Assembly (NCBI GenBank): GCA_900542805.1
Contig: UQOW01000006.1
Span: 16,250-80,249 of the forward strand
DNA: 64,000 bases
Direction of reading: 5' to 3'
DNA from: an uncultured Sutterella sp.
GTDB taxonomy: Bacteria > Pseudomonadota > Gammaproteobacteria > Burkholderiales > Burkholderiaceae_F
Below, piece by piece: positions 26,511-36,344 of this stretch. The notes beneath the pieces are model-generated. The model made no database searches, was not told the DNA's origin, and was given only the letters and a program-made list of their open reading frames with translations. Both the position numbers and the translations under genes were made by a program. Each line of letters starts with the position of its first letter. The first letter of the stretch is position 1.

Positions 26511-27685
26511 TTAAGGGGCTCCTTTTTGCAAGTGTCCTTTGTTTCGGGTCCGCGGCGTTTTCTCAAACCATGCCCGATGCGGCAACGCTTTTTGAGAACA
26601 CAGCCGTGAAAGCCGCTTTAGAAAATAATACCGGCGCAACCGACTCCTTAAAAGCCCTACGGCAAACGGGCAGCGAATCGCTTTTTGAGCCCGGGCGCCG
26701 AGGCGTGGATGCGGCGTACACAAAGTCTGACCCGACATCGGCGGCCGTCGTCATTGTCGATAAAGGGGCCGGGAATCGTCCGACCGTCGAGCCGGACCCG
26801 ACCGGGGATATCGGAAAGGACTTGGCGCTCGTTAAAGGGAAGGCACAAGAACTTCTTCCCGGGCTTGAGAACCTTAGTACCGTCGGCGCCTGCCGGCCGG
26901 TGACAACGACCGTGGCAGGCGACATCATCACACGCACGTGCGACATTCGGTCGTTTGAAAGTGCAGGCGGCTATAGCGAAAAGCATTGCTCCATTTCTTT
27001 GGAAATTCTTTCGCGATATCAAAGCCGTTTTCGGTGCACGAATGAAGCGTTCCGAGAGCAGGTTTTTGAACTTGCTGTCCCGGTGGTGCCCACCTACACA
27101 ACGACCACGACGATGACGTGCCTGGAAGGTAAGCGAAACGCCGAGATTAAAACCTGCACCGTGATGTTCGAAGATAAAGAGCAAACCCGCGAAGAAGCCT
27201 ATTGCGTAAGGCCCGTTTACACCACGTCCCGCAAGGTCTGCACCAAGCGTCTTAAGATCAAGCCGACGGCAACCTGTGTGCCCGGGGCCTTGGTTCGCGC
27301 ACGAGCGCACGATGCGGGCAACCTTACGGAGGACTCGGTTCCCGGGGCCGATACCTTGGAAGTTGCTTATGCGTGCGGCAATGCAACGCGTCCTGTCATC
27401 CGGTTAGGTGTCAACACGAAAACGGGAAAGGACGTCGACTATTTTGTTGAGACGGCCGATACGGCCATCGACATCGTGCGCATTGTGGGAGGCAATACCT
27501 TGCGCTTTACCGGGTCCATTGCGTGTGATGAAGCCGCGTGTTCAGCGCCTGTGACGCTTACGGTCTTTCGGTCAAGTGGCGAAGACCGTGTGATTGCCGG
27601 GACCCTTAAAACCACGCTTTTCTTTAGCCCGTTTGCTGTCACAAGCGAAACCGAATACTGGGAGGAATCGTGCCAAGTGCTTTAA
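26507..27685 (+). CDS. TraN-related secreted protein, first of two
   Basis: 392 residues starting at GTG 26507 with a signal peptide (cut near AAFSQT). The middle part is Cys-containing and resembles the N-terminal region of large R391-type TraN proteins (GDIITRTCDIRSFE, then a Thr-rich TYTTTTTMTC stretch). The C-terminal part is beta-rich with paired cysteines. It lacks the C-terminal TraN signature, which is found in the next gene. Because both have their own signal peptide and ribosome site, I read this as two genes sharing the TraN role rather than a frameshift. Confidence 0.65.
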   Translation: MIKGLLFASVLCFGSAAFSQTMPDAATLFENTAVKAALENNTGATDSLKALRQTGSESLFEPGRRGVDAAYTKSDPTSAAVVIVDKGAGNRPTVEPDPTGDIGKDLALVKGKAQELLPGLENLSTVGACRPVTTTVAGDIITRTCDIRSFESAGGYSEKHCSISLEILSRYQSRFRCTNEAFREQVFELAVPVVPTYTTTTTMTCLEGKRNAEIKTCTVMFEDKEQTREEAYCVRPVYTTSRKVCTKRLKIKPTATCVPGALVRARAHDAGNLTEDSVPGADTLEVAYACGNATRPVIRLGVNTKTGKDVDYFVETADTAIDIVRIVGGNTLRFTGSIACDEAACSAPVTLTVFRSSGEDRVIAGTLKTTLFFSPFAVTSETEYWEESCQVL

Positions 27686-30015
27686 GACACCTCCTTCCGG
27701 CGCTCCTTTTCTTCGTTGCGGTTACTTCCCACGCCGGGTGCCTTGTGACGAAGAAAACCTGCATCGACCCGGGCGCAACGCGCGTGATTGACGGTATTGC
27801 TGTGACGCGGGATTGCTGGGGCTACGAAGAAGAAAAGACGTGTTTGAAACCCGATACCGGGACAAACGGCTGCGAGACCCTCTCCGATGATCAAGAAACA
27901 GGCGGCCAAGGCCGTTGCGAGCGCGTGTCGCTTACGTGTGAGGCAAGTGTCACCGATGTTGACGGTAAGGCCGTGTGCCTTAAAGAGTCGGCGGTTTACC
28001 GGTGCGACACCAAAATTCCTCTGCCGCCCGTGAATGCCGCATGGAAGGGGACGGTCACCGAAACCGTCAAACACATTAAAGACAACACCTGCACGGTGCT
28101 CGAAAGCAATAGTGCCTGCACGAAAACAGGCTCCGAAGACAAGGGAAACACACGGATTGACACCTATGCGTGTTCGGACGAGACCCTCGCAGCGTGCACG
28201 GAACTCATTGACAAAGGCTGTACGCGCCTTAGGAAACCTGCGTGTGACGCAGCGGTCGATCCCACGTGCGCCCTTAAAGTCGGGCGCGTGCGCTGCAGTA
28301 ACGGCGCACATTTGCCGTACCTAGAAAATGGGTCGGTGACACTTCAAAGCTCAACAAATCGCGCCGATTCGGAAGGAAAGAAAGACGCGACGCCCCTTCG
28401 AAATCTCGAGAACGCCACAACATCGTGTCGCGTTCTTTCCAGTGTTTGCACGGACGACAAAGCGGGTTGGCGCGTTGTAAACGGCGCGCGCATTTATGCG
28501 ACGTGCTGGGCGTACAAAGATACGGTCGTCTGTCGCGATACACGTTCGAAGTCAACCTGCGAAAGCCTGGAAGAAAATAGCCGCTGCCGCATCACAAGCT
28601 CCGAGTGCGAAGAAACAATCGAGGGGGTCTGTGCCAAAGAGACGCGTCACTACACGTGCGAGAGTCCGAGGGACTCGGTTTTAGAAGGCGAGGGAGAGGC
28701 GGTCGATGAAACTGAAATTTCCGAAGGCGTTGTTTCTTACTCAATGTGTTCGGAAATCGAGGGCGATGCAGCCTGTCGCAAAGTATCGGAGACCTGTGAA
28801 GAGAACGGCCGCGACGGTTGCAAAAAGCGGGTTCTTACTTACGCGTGCGGTAACGCCGGGGAATCGATTCAAACAAACGACTGCACCGAGCTCGAAGGCA
28901 ACACCGCGTGCCGCCTTGAGGGCACGGAGTGCACGGGCGTTGACGCAAGCGGCGCCTGTACGATGCTTACGCGTCGCTATGTGTGTGAGGAAGACCGAAA
29001 AACCCTCACGTTGGGCGAATCGTGTGACGACACGGTCTGTGTTGCCGGTCACTGTCAAAAGCGGGAAGAAACCGACACGAAGGCCTTTTTACAAAGTGCG
29101 GCTCTCCTTGAGATTGCACGCGAAGCGGCTACCTACGCCGATGCAGGGAAAGGAACGATTTTCGAAGGGACGGCCTCGCACTGCTCCGTCAAAGCCGCCG
29201 GTTTTTCATGCTGCCGTAGGGCCAATGCGGCCGATGCGGCGCAGTTTTCCAACACCGGTTTTGAAGTGGCCGTGACGGTAGGGGCGGATGCAGGCTTTGA
29301 GCTCATTAAAACCGTCGGGAGCCCCTATGTCTACGATCTTTTAAGTTCGCACGAGGCGTTAAGCCCCGTGTTAACGCATCTTTATGGTGAGGCGGGAAGC
29401 GGGGTTTACCATCCTGACTTTTCGTTTTACGGGGTATCGGTAGGTGCCGACGCCGCCGGGTCTCTTACGCTTAACTTTTCCCCGGCGGGCTTTTTTGCAG
29501 CCGTCGCGATGCAGGTGTTAACCGATTATTTTTCCTGCACGCAAGAAGATCAACTGCATGCGCTTCGGGAAGCGGCAGGACTATGTCGTTACGTCGGTTC
29601 TTTTTGTGCTCAAAAGTCCGGGCTCGGGTGTCTTGAGAAAAAAGAAACTTGGGTGTGCTTTAACTCGCGCTTGGCGCGCCTTGTGCAAGAGGGGGCGAGG
29701 CGGGAACTTAATCTCGGGTGGGGCACGCCCGAAGATCCCTTAACGCGCGGCATTACGCTTGAAGAGCTGCAAGGCCTTGACTTTACAAAGATTGACCTTA
29801 CGGCCGCGGTGGGGGAAGTCGCTCGCGTGAATGAAAAACAACTGACCGGGAAAGCCAAAGACTCCGAAGCAACCACAGCCCGCGCTCAAGCGCGCGTCAC
29901 TCAATTAACCGGAGCAGAGGAATCCCCTTACGGGACCTACAGCACCGTCACAGGGAAGTGCTACACGGCTCGAGGGACTCCGACGCATTGCGCCTCGATT
30001 ACGGCGGCGCCTTAA
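27670..30015 (+). CDS. traN: TraN, Cys-rich outer-membrane mating-pair stabilisation protein
   Basis: 781 residues with signal peptide (TSHAGC) and dozens of cysteines in repeated C-x(n)-C units, for example CTELEGNTACRLEGTEC. The C-terminal third has the family signature: GFSCCRRA, and later CLEKKETWVCFNSRLARLVQEG followed by NLGWGTPEDPLTRG. TraN contacts the recipient outer membrane and stabilises mating pairs. GTG 27670 has GGAGGA just upstream and lies within the last codons of the previous gene. Repeated Cys units suggest a rapidly evolving adhesin portion. Confidence 0.9.
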   Translation: MPSALRHLLPALLFFVAVTSHAGCLVTKKTCIDPGATRVIDGIAVTRDCWGYEEEKTCLKPDTGTNGCETLSDDQETGGQGRCERVSLTCEASVTDVDGKAVCLKESAVYRCDTKIPLPPVNAAWKGTVTETVKHIKDNTCTVLESNSACTKTGSEDKGNTRIDTYACSDETLAACTELIDKGCTRLRKPACDAAVDPTCALKVGRVRCSNGAHLPYLENGSVTLQSSTNRADSEGKKDATPLRNLENATTSCRVLSSVCTDDKAGWRVVNGARIYATCWAYKDTVVCRDTRSKSTCESLEENSRCRITSSECEETIEGVCAKETRHYTCESPRDSVLEGEGEAVDETEISEGVVSYSMCSEIEGDAACRKVSETCEENGRDGCKKRVLTYACGNAGESIQTNDCTELEGNTACRLEGTECTGVDASGACTMLTRRYVCEEDRKTLTLGESCDDTVCVAGHCQKREETDTKAFLQSAALLEIAREAATYADAGKGTIFEGTASHCSVKAAGFSCCRRANAADAAQFSNTGFEVAVTVGADAGFELIKTVGSPYVYDLLSSHEALSPVLTHLYGEAGSGVYHPDFSFYGVSVGADAAGSLTLNFSPAGFFAAVAMQVLTDYFSCTQEDQLHALREAAGLCRYVGSFCAQKSGLGCLEKKETWVCFNSRLARLVQEGARRELNLGWGTPEDPLTRGITLEELQGLDFTKIDLTAAVGEVARVNEKQLTGKAKDSEATTARAQARVTQLTGAEESPYGTYSTVTGKCYTARGTPTHCASITAAP

Positions 30016-30029
30016 GTTAGGAAAAAAAT

Positions 30030-30878
30030 ATGGCTCTTTTCCTTTCTTTTCTTTTTAGATGTATTTCGGTGATGCTCTTAACCGTAACTGTGGCTTTAGG
30101 GGCCTTGAACAGTTCGAAGCCTTACTTTGAGGCCGATGTGTGGGCCGATCCCGCGCGCCCCTTCCTTTTTTACGGTCAGGGTAAGGTTTCAGAGACTCCT
30201 TTAAAGAAAAAGGAAGCACCCCGAAAACCCTTGAGCATCGCGGATCTTAAAAGTGAGGTTCAGGCAAGACTTGAAGCGGCTGTGATGGACCCGACCGATG
30301 AGAATATCGCGGCGTACCTGAAAATGAACGCTTTTTTGTTTGAAAAAGCCGGCCGCTTTGCCGAGCGCTGGCGAGATGTGCTGATTCGCTACCCTGAGTA
30401 CGACTGGACGGCCGGTCACCCGGTTGTCAATTCCGCATCAACGACGCTATCGCGGGAGCGGGACAAAGCCAGGAGTGCGAAGCTTGTGACCCTGTCAGAG
30501 ACCTGGGGCTTGGTGTTTTTCGGGGATGCGGGGCGTTTAACCGGCCTGATGCGCCCCCTTGTCGATCGCTTTGCAGGCATTACGGGAATGGAGCTGATTC
30601 AGGTTGCCGTCGATGGTCCCTCGCCGTATCTATCCCGTGCGTACCCGGATAACGGAATGAGTCGCCGGGCGTGCGGGGGCATTAAAAAGCTTCCGGCTCT
30701 CGTTCTCATGCACAGGGACGACTCGGATATTGCGCACGCGAGACTTGTTGCCACGGGCGTTGTCGATATTGCCGAACTCGGACGGCGCGTCGTGCGGCTT
30801 GTCGAAGCGCATGAAAGGCAAACGCCCTTTCCCCCGGCGCATGTGAAACACCCCAAAGACCTCGGAGAAATCCCATGA
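30030..30878 (+). CDS. traF: TraF, thioredoxin-fold pilus assembly protein
   Basis: 282 residues with an N-terminal signal or anchor, then the TraF-typical RPFLFYGQ segment and a thioredoxin-like C-terminal domain (LVFFGDAGRLTGLMRPLVDRFA, LPALVLMHRDD). No CxxC is present in the thioredoxin fold, as in F TraF, so redox activity is not expected. It acts in the periplasm with TraH and TraU. The stop overlaps the traH start. Confidence 0.9.
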   Translation: MALFLSFLFRCISVMLLTVTVALGALNSSKPYFEADVWADPARPFLFYGQGKVSETPLKKKEAPRKPLSIADLKSEVQARLEAAVMDPTDENIAAYLKMNAFLFEKAGRFAERWRDVLIRYPEYDWTAGHPVVNSASTTLSRERDKARSAKLVTLSETWGLVFFGDAGRLTGLMRPLVDRFAGITGMELIQVAVDGPSPYLSRAYPDNGMSRRACGGIKKLPALVLMHRDDSDIAHARLVATGVVDIAELGRRVVRLVEAHERQTPFPPAHVKHPKDLGEIP

Positions 30879-32287
30879 TCAAAATGCTTTTTGTTGTTGT
30901 CCCGACGTTTTTATGTGTGCAAACGGCCGGGGCAGGCTTTGTCAAAGACTACTTTGATGCCACGCAGGCGATGAGTAACGTTACCGAGGCCGGGGTGCGC
31001 GAAGCCGGAGCCGTAAGTACCGTCACGGGCGGGGGGTTTGTGTATCGTACGCCGCGCACGGACTTTGTGCCCTTTTCCGTGACGCCTCCGTCGCTTAAAG
31101 CCGGGTGCGGAGGCATTGATCTCTTTTTAGGCGCCTTTTCCATCCCTTCGCGCGAAGAGTTCGTCTCGTTTTTAAAAAGCGTCGGAACGTCGTTGCCCGG
31201 GCTTGCATTTCAGCTCGCCTTACAAACTATGGCCCCCGACTTAAACGAACAAGTCGGGCGGTACGCCGATCTTATTCGTTCGTACACCAATCGCTACACC
31301 GATAGCTGTGAGGCGGCACGAGCGCTACTTGACAACACGGGAGCTACCGAACACTTAACACGCGTGGTCGAAGGCGCCAAAAACGCCTTGCGAAGCGACG
31401 GGTCAGTCGCCGATCAATCGGAAGCCGACCGTCGTGTGCGTGATAACGGAGAAAAAGCGATTGCCGCAAGTCCGATACGTAAGGACTCGGGCGGAAACGT
31501 CGTCGATGCCCCGGAAATTAACCTTACGTGGGCGCTGCTTTCAGGCGGAAAACTCGGAGCCGCGGACTTTGATTCCGTGTCGCTCAGGGAAACGATGATG
31601 ACGCTACTCGGGACGACGGTTTTTACGCAAGAAGGCAAGGGAGAAAACGCTGTCCTTGTCGCCCGCGAAATCGCAGGCGTCGATTTGCTTCCCGTTCTCT
31701 TTAACGAAACCGGCAAGGACACCTCCCTTGTGAAACTCACGTGTGATGAAGCCAAGCGCTGTCTTTCTCCCGAAAGAAAGCCCATGTATGACACAGATCT
31801 TGTAGCTGAACTGAAAGAAGCGGCAGACCATTATCTTACGGCACTTAAAAGCCGCGATGCCTCTCTTGTGACCGATGATGAGATGCTTTTTTTAGCCTCG
31901 GTTTCCTCGGTGCCGCTTTTGAGAATTCTCAATCTTGCTTCAGTTGCACGCTACGAGGGGCTGGCTGCCGACATTGTCAATACGTACGTTGAGGCCGCCG
32001 CGTACGAAGCGCTCGTCGGAGCTTTAGAGGCATTAACGAGTGACATTCGTCGCGTGATGGGATCGTCCTCGGCGACAACCTTAAGCGCAGAACACGCCAA
32101 ACATGTCAAAGCCCTTGTGCTACGCATCAGTGACGTGGAAGAGAGCCTTGCCTTACGTCGCGACAAAGTCGTGCAGGCCATGAATCGCGCCGCTGCGTTT
32201 GTCACACAACTCGAGCACATCGAAAGGAGTCTGAAAAGTAATGCGGCCCTCGATGAGACGGAGCTTACGCAAGGAGGACTTCGGTGA
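30875..32287 (+). CDS. traH: TraH, pilus assembly protein
   Basis: 470 residues with a signal peptide (cut near TAGAGF). The TraH hallmark region CGGIDLFLGAFSIPSREEF and the GLAFQLALQTMAPDLNEQV segment are present, followed by a C-terminal coiled coil (about 400-455). TraH is needed for pilus extension and mating-pair stabilisation in F systems. Coupled to traF and traG by four-base overlaps. Confidence 0.94.
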   Translation: MIKMLFVVVPTFLCVQTAGAGFVKDYFDATQAMSNVTEAGVREAGAVSTVTGGGFVYRTPRTDFVPFSVTPPSLKAGCGGIDLFLGAFSIPSREEFVSFLKSVGTSLPGLAFQLALQTMAPDLNEQVGRYADLIRSYTNRYTDSCEAARALLDNTGATEHLTRVVEGAKNALRSDGSVADQSEADRRVRDNGEKAIAASPIRKDSGGNVVDAPEINLTWALLSGGKLGAADFDSVSLRETMMTLLGTTVFTQEGKGENAVLVAREIAGVDLLPVLFNETGKDTSLVKLTCDEAKRCLSPERKPMYDTDLVAELKEAADHYLTALKSRDASLVTDDEMLFLASVSSVPLLRILNLASVARYEGLAADIVNTYVEAAAYEALVGALEALTSDIRRVMGSSSATTLSAEHAKHVKALVLRISDVEESLALRRDKVVQAMNRAAAFVTQLEHIERSLKSNAALDETELTQGGLR

Positions 32288-35200
32288 CAGACGTCTTTTA
32301 TTACGCCTATTGGAACGGCGAGGCGCTTTCGGACGTTTTTAATGCGACAGCCTCCGTGTTCGCGACGGGAGACTTTGCACGTATCACTTCCGTTGTCGTG
32401 TTGGCTTCGCTGTTGTGTGTCATTGCTTTCGGTGCAATCAAAAACGAAGGCAGGGCCGTGATTCACTTCGTGGCAGCAGCCGTTCTCATTTGGTTTGTCC
32501 TTATTGTCCCGAAGGCTTCGGTCGTCATCTACGACGTGCGAGGAGAAACGACGCACGTTGTCGACAATGTTCCGATCGGGATTGCGTTTCCTGCAAGCCT
32601 AGTCAATCGCTTAGGGTACTTTCTTGCGACAACCTATGAGGCAGTCTTTAGCCCCGTTGATGCCGCGCGCTTTACCAGGTTCGGTGCCGTGTATCCTGAG
32701 CGTATTCTCGAAGCGCTAGCCGCAACAGGCCCCGTGACGCGCAGCACACGCGCGGCTTTAAAGACCGTGATCGAAGGATGTATTTTGCCCGAGGCCCTCA
32801 CGGATTCGGCGAAAGCAAACGCGCTCGCGCAAAGCCCCTCTTTGTGGGAAACCGTCACTCAAGACGGGTGGGTTAATCCTGCGCGACGCGTGGTTTTAAA
32901 CGGAAAGGGTGTGCTTTCCTGTCCGAAGGCCGTTGCCGAACTGACAACGCTTTTGGAAACGGAAGAACTCCCGACACTAAAGCGCATTCTCGGCGCGAAA
33001 CTGATGCCTGAGGCCGCGGACCCTGCGTCGGCCTTAGCTACTGCTCTCCCGCAAGCCGAAACTCTTCTTTACGGGCTTTCACGCTCAATGGATGAAAGCC
33101 TGCGACAAAGCGTTCTTTTGGCGAGCCTTCCGGCTGCGGCATCCTCGTTTACGGCGCGCGCCGATGCTCCGGTCGCATTAGCCGTCGCGCTTTCACGCGC
33201 ACAGGGAGATCTTGCAAGCGAAATCAACTATCGCACCATGGCCTCGATTGCCCGCGATGCGCTTCCGAAGATTCGCAATGCCGTTGAATTCGTGGTCATT
33301 TCCCTGTTTCCCGTGTTGGCGCTTTTGTCCCTTGCCTCCGGTGCAGCGGCCGGCGTTCTTTTGCGCGGGTATGTCTCGCTGCAACTTACCGTGCAACTCT
33401 GGCCGGCTGTAGCCAGTGTTGTCAATCACCTCATGATCGCGGCCGATACGGGCCCCTTCGGGGCTCTGGCCCGTGAGTTCGGAGGCAATACCCTTGCGTC
33501 GCTCGCTTTAATTCGAGAGACCGGGGCCACAAGTCAGGCTATCGCCGGTGCCCTCATGTGCATGGTTCCTGTGATTACCTATGCCCTTGTCCGGGCCGGG
33601 GACGTTGCCGTCTCATCGCTCGTTTCGGGGTTAATGGCACCTGCGCAAAGTGCGGCAGCCTCACAAGGCGCACGCCTAGCAGCCGGAAATCTCGAGCAGG
33701 GAAATGTTCGCATGGGTAACCGTACGGTTAATACCGTTTCTGCCAATAAACGGGCTGTGGCCTCGGTGTCCGATTCGCCTGATGCTGTGGTGACGACAAG
33801 CGCCTACGGAACCGTCACACGCGACGGAGAGGGGGCTGTAACAGGATTAACACGAACGAAGATCGATTTCGGGGTTCGTCAGGATGCCACACAATCGGTG
33901 ATGCGAACCTCAGGCTCGACACTCACACGCAAGGAAGCGCTGACGCAAACACGCACGTCGCGTTACATCTATGCCGATGCCCTTGTCAGTAGCGACGCCT
34001 CCGAGCGCGGCTTTGCCTCGGCGCTTCGCGATGCGGTGCAGGAGGGTAGGTCAGTGACGCAAGAGGCCAGCGGCGGCAGGTCCTCTGCCACCGGAATCGG
34101 GGCGATGTCCCAGGTCGGAACGAGTCGGACAGACACGGTCGGGGAGACTTCAACTGTTCAATCGAATCTCGGTGTTTCGCTCAATGTCGGTAGGTTTGAT
34201 CCGAAGCCTCTGGGCGTCCCCGAGGCATTGCCGTATGCTCAGCAGAATCGAGAAGGGGCGCAGATTGCCGCACCTCAAAATGCCGGTCCCGCTCCCGTGT
34301 TACACGACGCAAACGTCAACAATTCCAAACTCGTATCAACGCTTTTTCCTAAGACGCAACTCGGCTCACGATTCAATGCACAAGATATGCAATCGCTCAT
34401 TGATACGGCAACAGCGGGTGGGTCAGCCTCGCGTTCCGTGCAAGCGAGTGAAGCAAGGGCAGAGCTCACGCGAGCAGCAGAGCACGTTTCTCGGACGCAT
34501 AGCGATGAAGGCGTTCGCAGTGCCGCCCGTCGCTTTATCCGGAACCTTTCGGCAACCGATGCCCATAGTCTTGAAGAGGGAACGACACTTGCTCGTGGGA
34601 TCGAGACGGCAGGGGCTTTGTCGCAACACCGAAGCGGAGCAACGCTCACAACGGTCGATGAGAGCGTCCCCGTAATGCAAAGCGCAATCGAAGGGCACGG
34701 ATCGGCAGAAGGTGTGCTCCGAGGAGCCTACGCCGAAGGCTTGCATCCTGTGGCGCATACGGCAGATGACAGAGCTTCACGAAATGTTGATAGACCCGAG
34801 ATGTTCGGGGTCGGTTCCGTGCCTCCCGTTATGCCGCAAGTGGCTGATGCATACGAGACCTCGGAAGCGACGCTACAAAAAGCATCCGCTTCACACGATG
34901 CTCGTTTGGAGGCGGAAGCGACCAATATGCCTACACCGGTTACGCCTGAAGAGGTGAGGCATCCTGAAAGACAGTCTTCTTTTGAAAAGGAATTTGCCGT
35001 AACGCAAGGCGCCTTAACCGGGGCACTTCATTCGAATCTGTCTGATGCCGCTTTTGAGCGCGGGCTCTTGCTACTGACGCGTGAGTCTTATCGGCGAGAG
35101 AACTGCGATAAGAACTACGCCCTTCGCAATGCGTTTTTCTTCGGGCTGGGGTACTCAGCGCCATCTGAAATAGCTGCCGAACTTCGAGAAAAGGCCGAAC

Positions 35201-35310
35201 GCAATCCGGATCTCGCTCGAAGCATTGCCGATTTAGGGGCGACATCACGCGGAAACATCTCAAGCTATGATTGGGGAACGCTTCGGAATCTGCTTGGAAA
35301 GAAACGATAA
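32284..35310 (+). CDS. traG: TraG, mating-pair stabilisation / entry exclusion target protein
   Basis: 1008 residues starting at GTG 32284, coupled to the traH stop. The N-terminal half (TraG_N type) carries membrane helices near residues 28-85 and 330-460, with YYAYWNGEALSDVFNATA at the very start. The C-terminal half is a long Ser/Thr/Ala-rich periplasmic part. F TraG has a similar two-part layout (about 938 residues), assisting pilus assembly and mating-pair stabilisation. It ends the operon. Confidence 0.92.
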   Translation: MTDVFYYAYWNGEALSDVFNATASVFATGDFARITSVVVLASLLCVIAFGAIKNEGRAVIHFVAAAVLIWFVLIVPKASVVIYDVRGETTHVVDNVPIGIAFPASLVNRLGYFLATTYEAVFSPVDAARFTRFGAVYPERILEALAATGPVTRSTRAALKTVIEGCILPEALTDSAKANALAQSPSLWETVTQDGWVNPARRVVLNGKGVLSCPKAVAELTTLLETEELPTLKRILGAKLMPEAADPASALATALPQAETLLYGLSRSMDESLRQSVLLASLPAAASSFTARADAPVALAVALSRAQGDLASEINYRTMASIARDALPKIRNAVEFVVISLFPVLALLSLASGAAAGVLLRGYVSLQLTVQLWPAVASVVNHLMIAADTGPFGALAREFGGNTLASLALIRETGATSQAIAGALMCMVPVITYALVRAGDVAVSSLVSGLMAPAQSAAASQGARLAAGNLEQGNVRMGNRTVNTVSANKRAVASVSDSPDAVVTTSAYGTVTRDGEGAVTGLTRTKIDFGVRQDATQSVMRTSGSTLTRKEALTQTRTSRYIYADALVSSDASERGFASALRDAVQEGRSVTQEASGGRSSATGIGAMSQVGTSRTDTVGETSTVQSNLGVSLNVGRFDPKPLGVPEALPYAQQNREGAQIAAPQNAGPAPVLHDANVNNSKLVSTLFPKTQLGSRFNAQDMQSLIDTATAGGSASRSVQASEARAELTRAAEHVSRTHSDEGVRSAARRFIRNLSATDAHSLEEGTTLARGIETAGALSQHRSGATLTTVDESVPVMQSAIEGHGSAEGVLRGAYAEGLHPVAHTADDRASRNVDRPEMFGVGSVPPVMPQVADAYETSEATLQKASASHDARLEAEATNMPTPVTPEEVRHPERQSSFEKEFAVTQGALTGALHSNLSDAAFERGLLLLTRESYRRENCDKNYALRNAFFFGLGYSAPSEIAAELREKAERNPDLARSIADLGATSRGNISSYDWGTLRNLLGKKR

Positions 35311-35317
35311 AGATGCC

Positions 35318-35512
35318 CTAGAAAAAATCATCTGTGAAATAAAAGTAGATGAGAAATTTCTTTTGTAATGCCGGAGGCAAATCTCCGATATGAGGAATTC
35401 GTTCGATACGTTCAGTAACAAAGAAAATTGGTTTAAAGAGGATTGAGATGAGGAAAAAGATGAACTCAATAAAATAAAGAAATGCAATGAGAAGTTTTTT
35501 CAGAATTTTCAT
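35318..35512 (-). CDS. Possible small membrane protein
   Basis: A 64-residue frame in the AT-rich gap after traG. The first 35 residues are almost entirely hydrophobic (LLIAFLYFIEFIFFLISILF), followed by a short polar tail. The start at 35512 has only a weak GAGTGGG upstream. It faces traG convergently. The composition of AT-rich DNA can give such frames by chance, so this is tentative. Confidence 0.3.
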   Translation of the reverse strand: MKILKKLLIAFLYFIEFIFFLISILFKPIFFVTERIERIPHIGDLPPALQKKFLIYFYFTDDFF

Positions 35513-35570
35513 TATACCCACTCAGACGCTAAGCAACCAAAAATAAATTTAACTTATAGAGATATTATAT

Positions 35571-36059
35571 ATGATTCAAGGAAAAATAAACTCTTTAGAG
35601 GAAGAAAACTTAAATTCCTTTGATTTTCATCAAACTACGAATGTCTTTCTTGAGTTTTTGAACGACCAGCATTGTGAATGTATTTTCGACTCGGTCGATA
35701 TTATGGAGAAAAATCGCTATTTGAAGTATTTCGGACCGGCCGTCTATATTCAATTACGAACAAACGGATTTGTTTATGTCGGTGAAACATTTAATCTCTT
35801 TGCTCGGACGATGCAGCACATTCGAAACGGCGTCAAGATTGTCTACATGGGAGCAATTTCCGTCTGGCCTCTTACCAATGACGAGAGAAAAGACACCGAG
35901 ACTTTTATCATGGGCCGGGCTATGGAAGCCGGGTTTCCGCTTGAAAACACCGACAAGCTCGATGATGCAATGGAAAGCGCACGAAAAGTCCGGGAGCTTA
36001 AAAAGAAACTTCTTGACTCAATAGAGTGGATTGCAGAGGCGCCAGATTCTCCTGGGTAA
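35571..36059 (+). CDS. GIY-YIG nuclease-domain protein
   Basis: 162 residues. From about residue 62 it reads AVYIQLRTNGFVYVGETFNLFARTMQH, which fits the GIY-YIG nuclease motif (YI...YVG, then the conserved Arg in an FARTMQH helix). A Glu in the NDERKDTETF segment could be the metal ligand. A short N-terminal part is of unknown role. GIY-YIG proteins of this size are often carried by mobile elements. It lies between the tra operon and the polysaccharide locus and looks like independent cargo. Confidence 0.68.
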   Translation: MIQGKINSLEEENLNSFDFHQTTNVFLEFLNDQHCECIFDSVDIMEKNRYLKYFGPAVYIQLRTNGFVYVGETFNLFARTMQHIRNGVKIVYMGAISVWPLTNDERKDTETFIMGRAMEAGFPLENTDKLDDAMESARKVRELKKKLLDSIEWIAEAPDSPG

Positions 36060-36082
36060 AAATGCTTCCTTTCCGCTTGTCC

Positions 36083-36271
36083 TCAGTAAAACTTAAGCGC
36101 AAAGCCCGATTTTTGGCACGGTGTCCGTTGGTGCTGGGTAAAGTTCGGTAAGCGGACTTTACGGGAAATCCGAGGAGCTTCAAACCTCTTGGTGCATTTG
36201 GGGCAGCTGTATAATTTGCTACACAAAGAAAGAAGCGGAATTTGATTTAGTTTTCGACACTTTAAGTCCAT
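36083..36271 (-). CDS. Possible degenerate zinc-ribbon protein
   Basis: A 62-residue frame with LYSCPKCTKRFEAPRISRKV and a later PCQKSGFALKFY. The first CPKC is a normal zinc-ribbon half. The second would be CxxC but reads CQKS, so the metal site is incomplete. No Shine-Dalgarno site is seen before the ATG. It may be a decayed small zinc-ribbon gene or a chance frame. Confidence 0.28.
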   Translation of the reverse strand: MDLKCRKLNQIPLLSLCSKLYSCPKCTKRFEAPRISRKVRLPNFTQHQRTPCQKSGFALKFY

Positions 36272-36344
36272 CGAAAAGGCTTTTTTCTTACACGGTTATT
36301 GAACTATTTCAATTAATAGCAACACGACGGATTCTTGACAAGTC

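Noticed and set aside
26507..30015. A single traN broken by a frameshift
   Set aside because: Both halves have their own signal peptide and start, and the second has a good ribosome site inside the end of the first.
31027..31035. G6 run in traH as a slippage tract
   Set aside because: Six G is within what this composition gives by chance, and similar six-base runs occur in housekeeping genes (for example C6 in yfgM).
36189..36215. TTGGTG...TATAAT promoter for the polysaccharide genes
   Set aside because: The -10 is perfect but the spacing is only 15 bases and the -35 is weak; not enough to list it.
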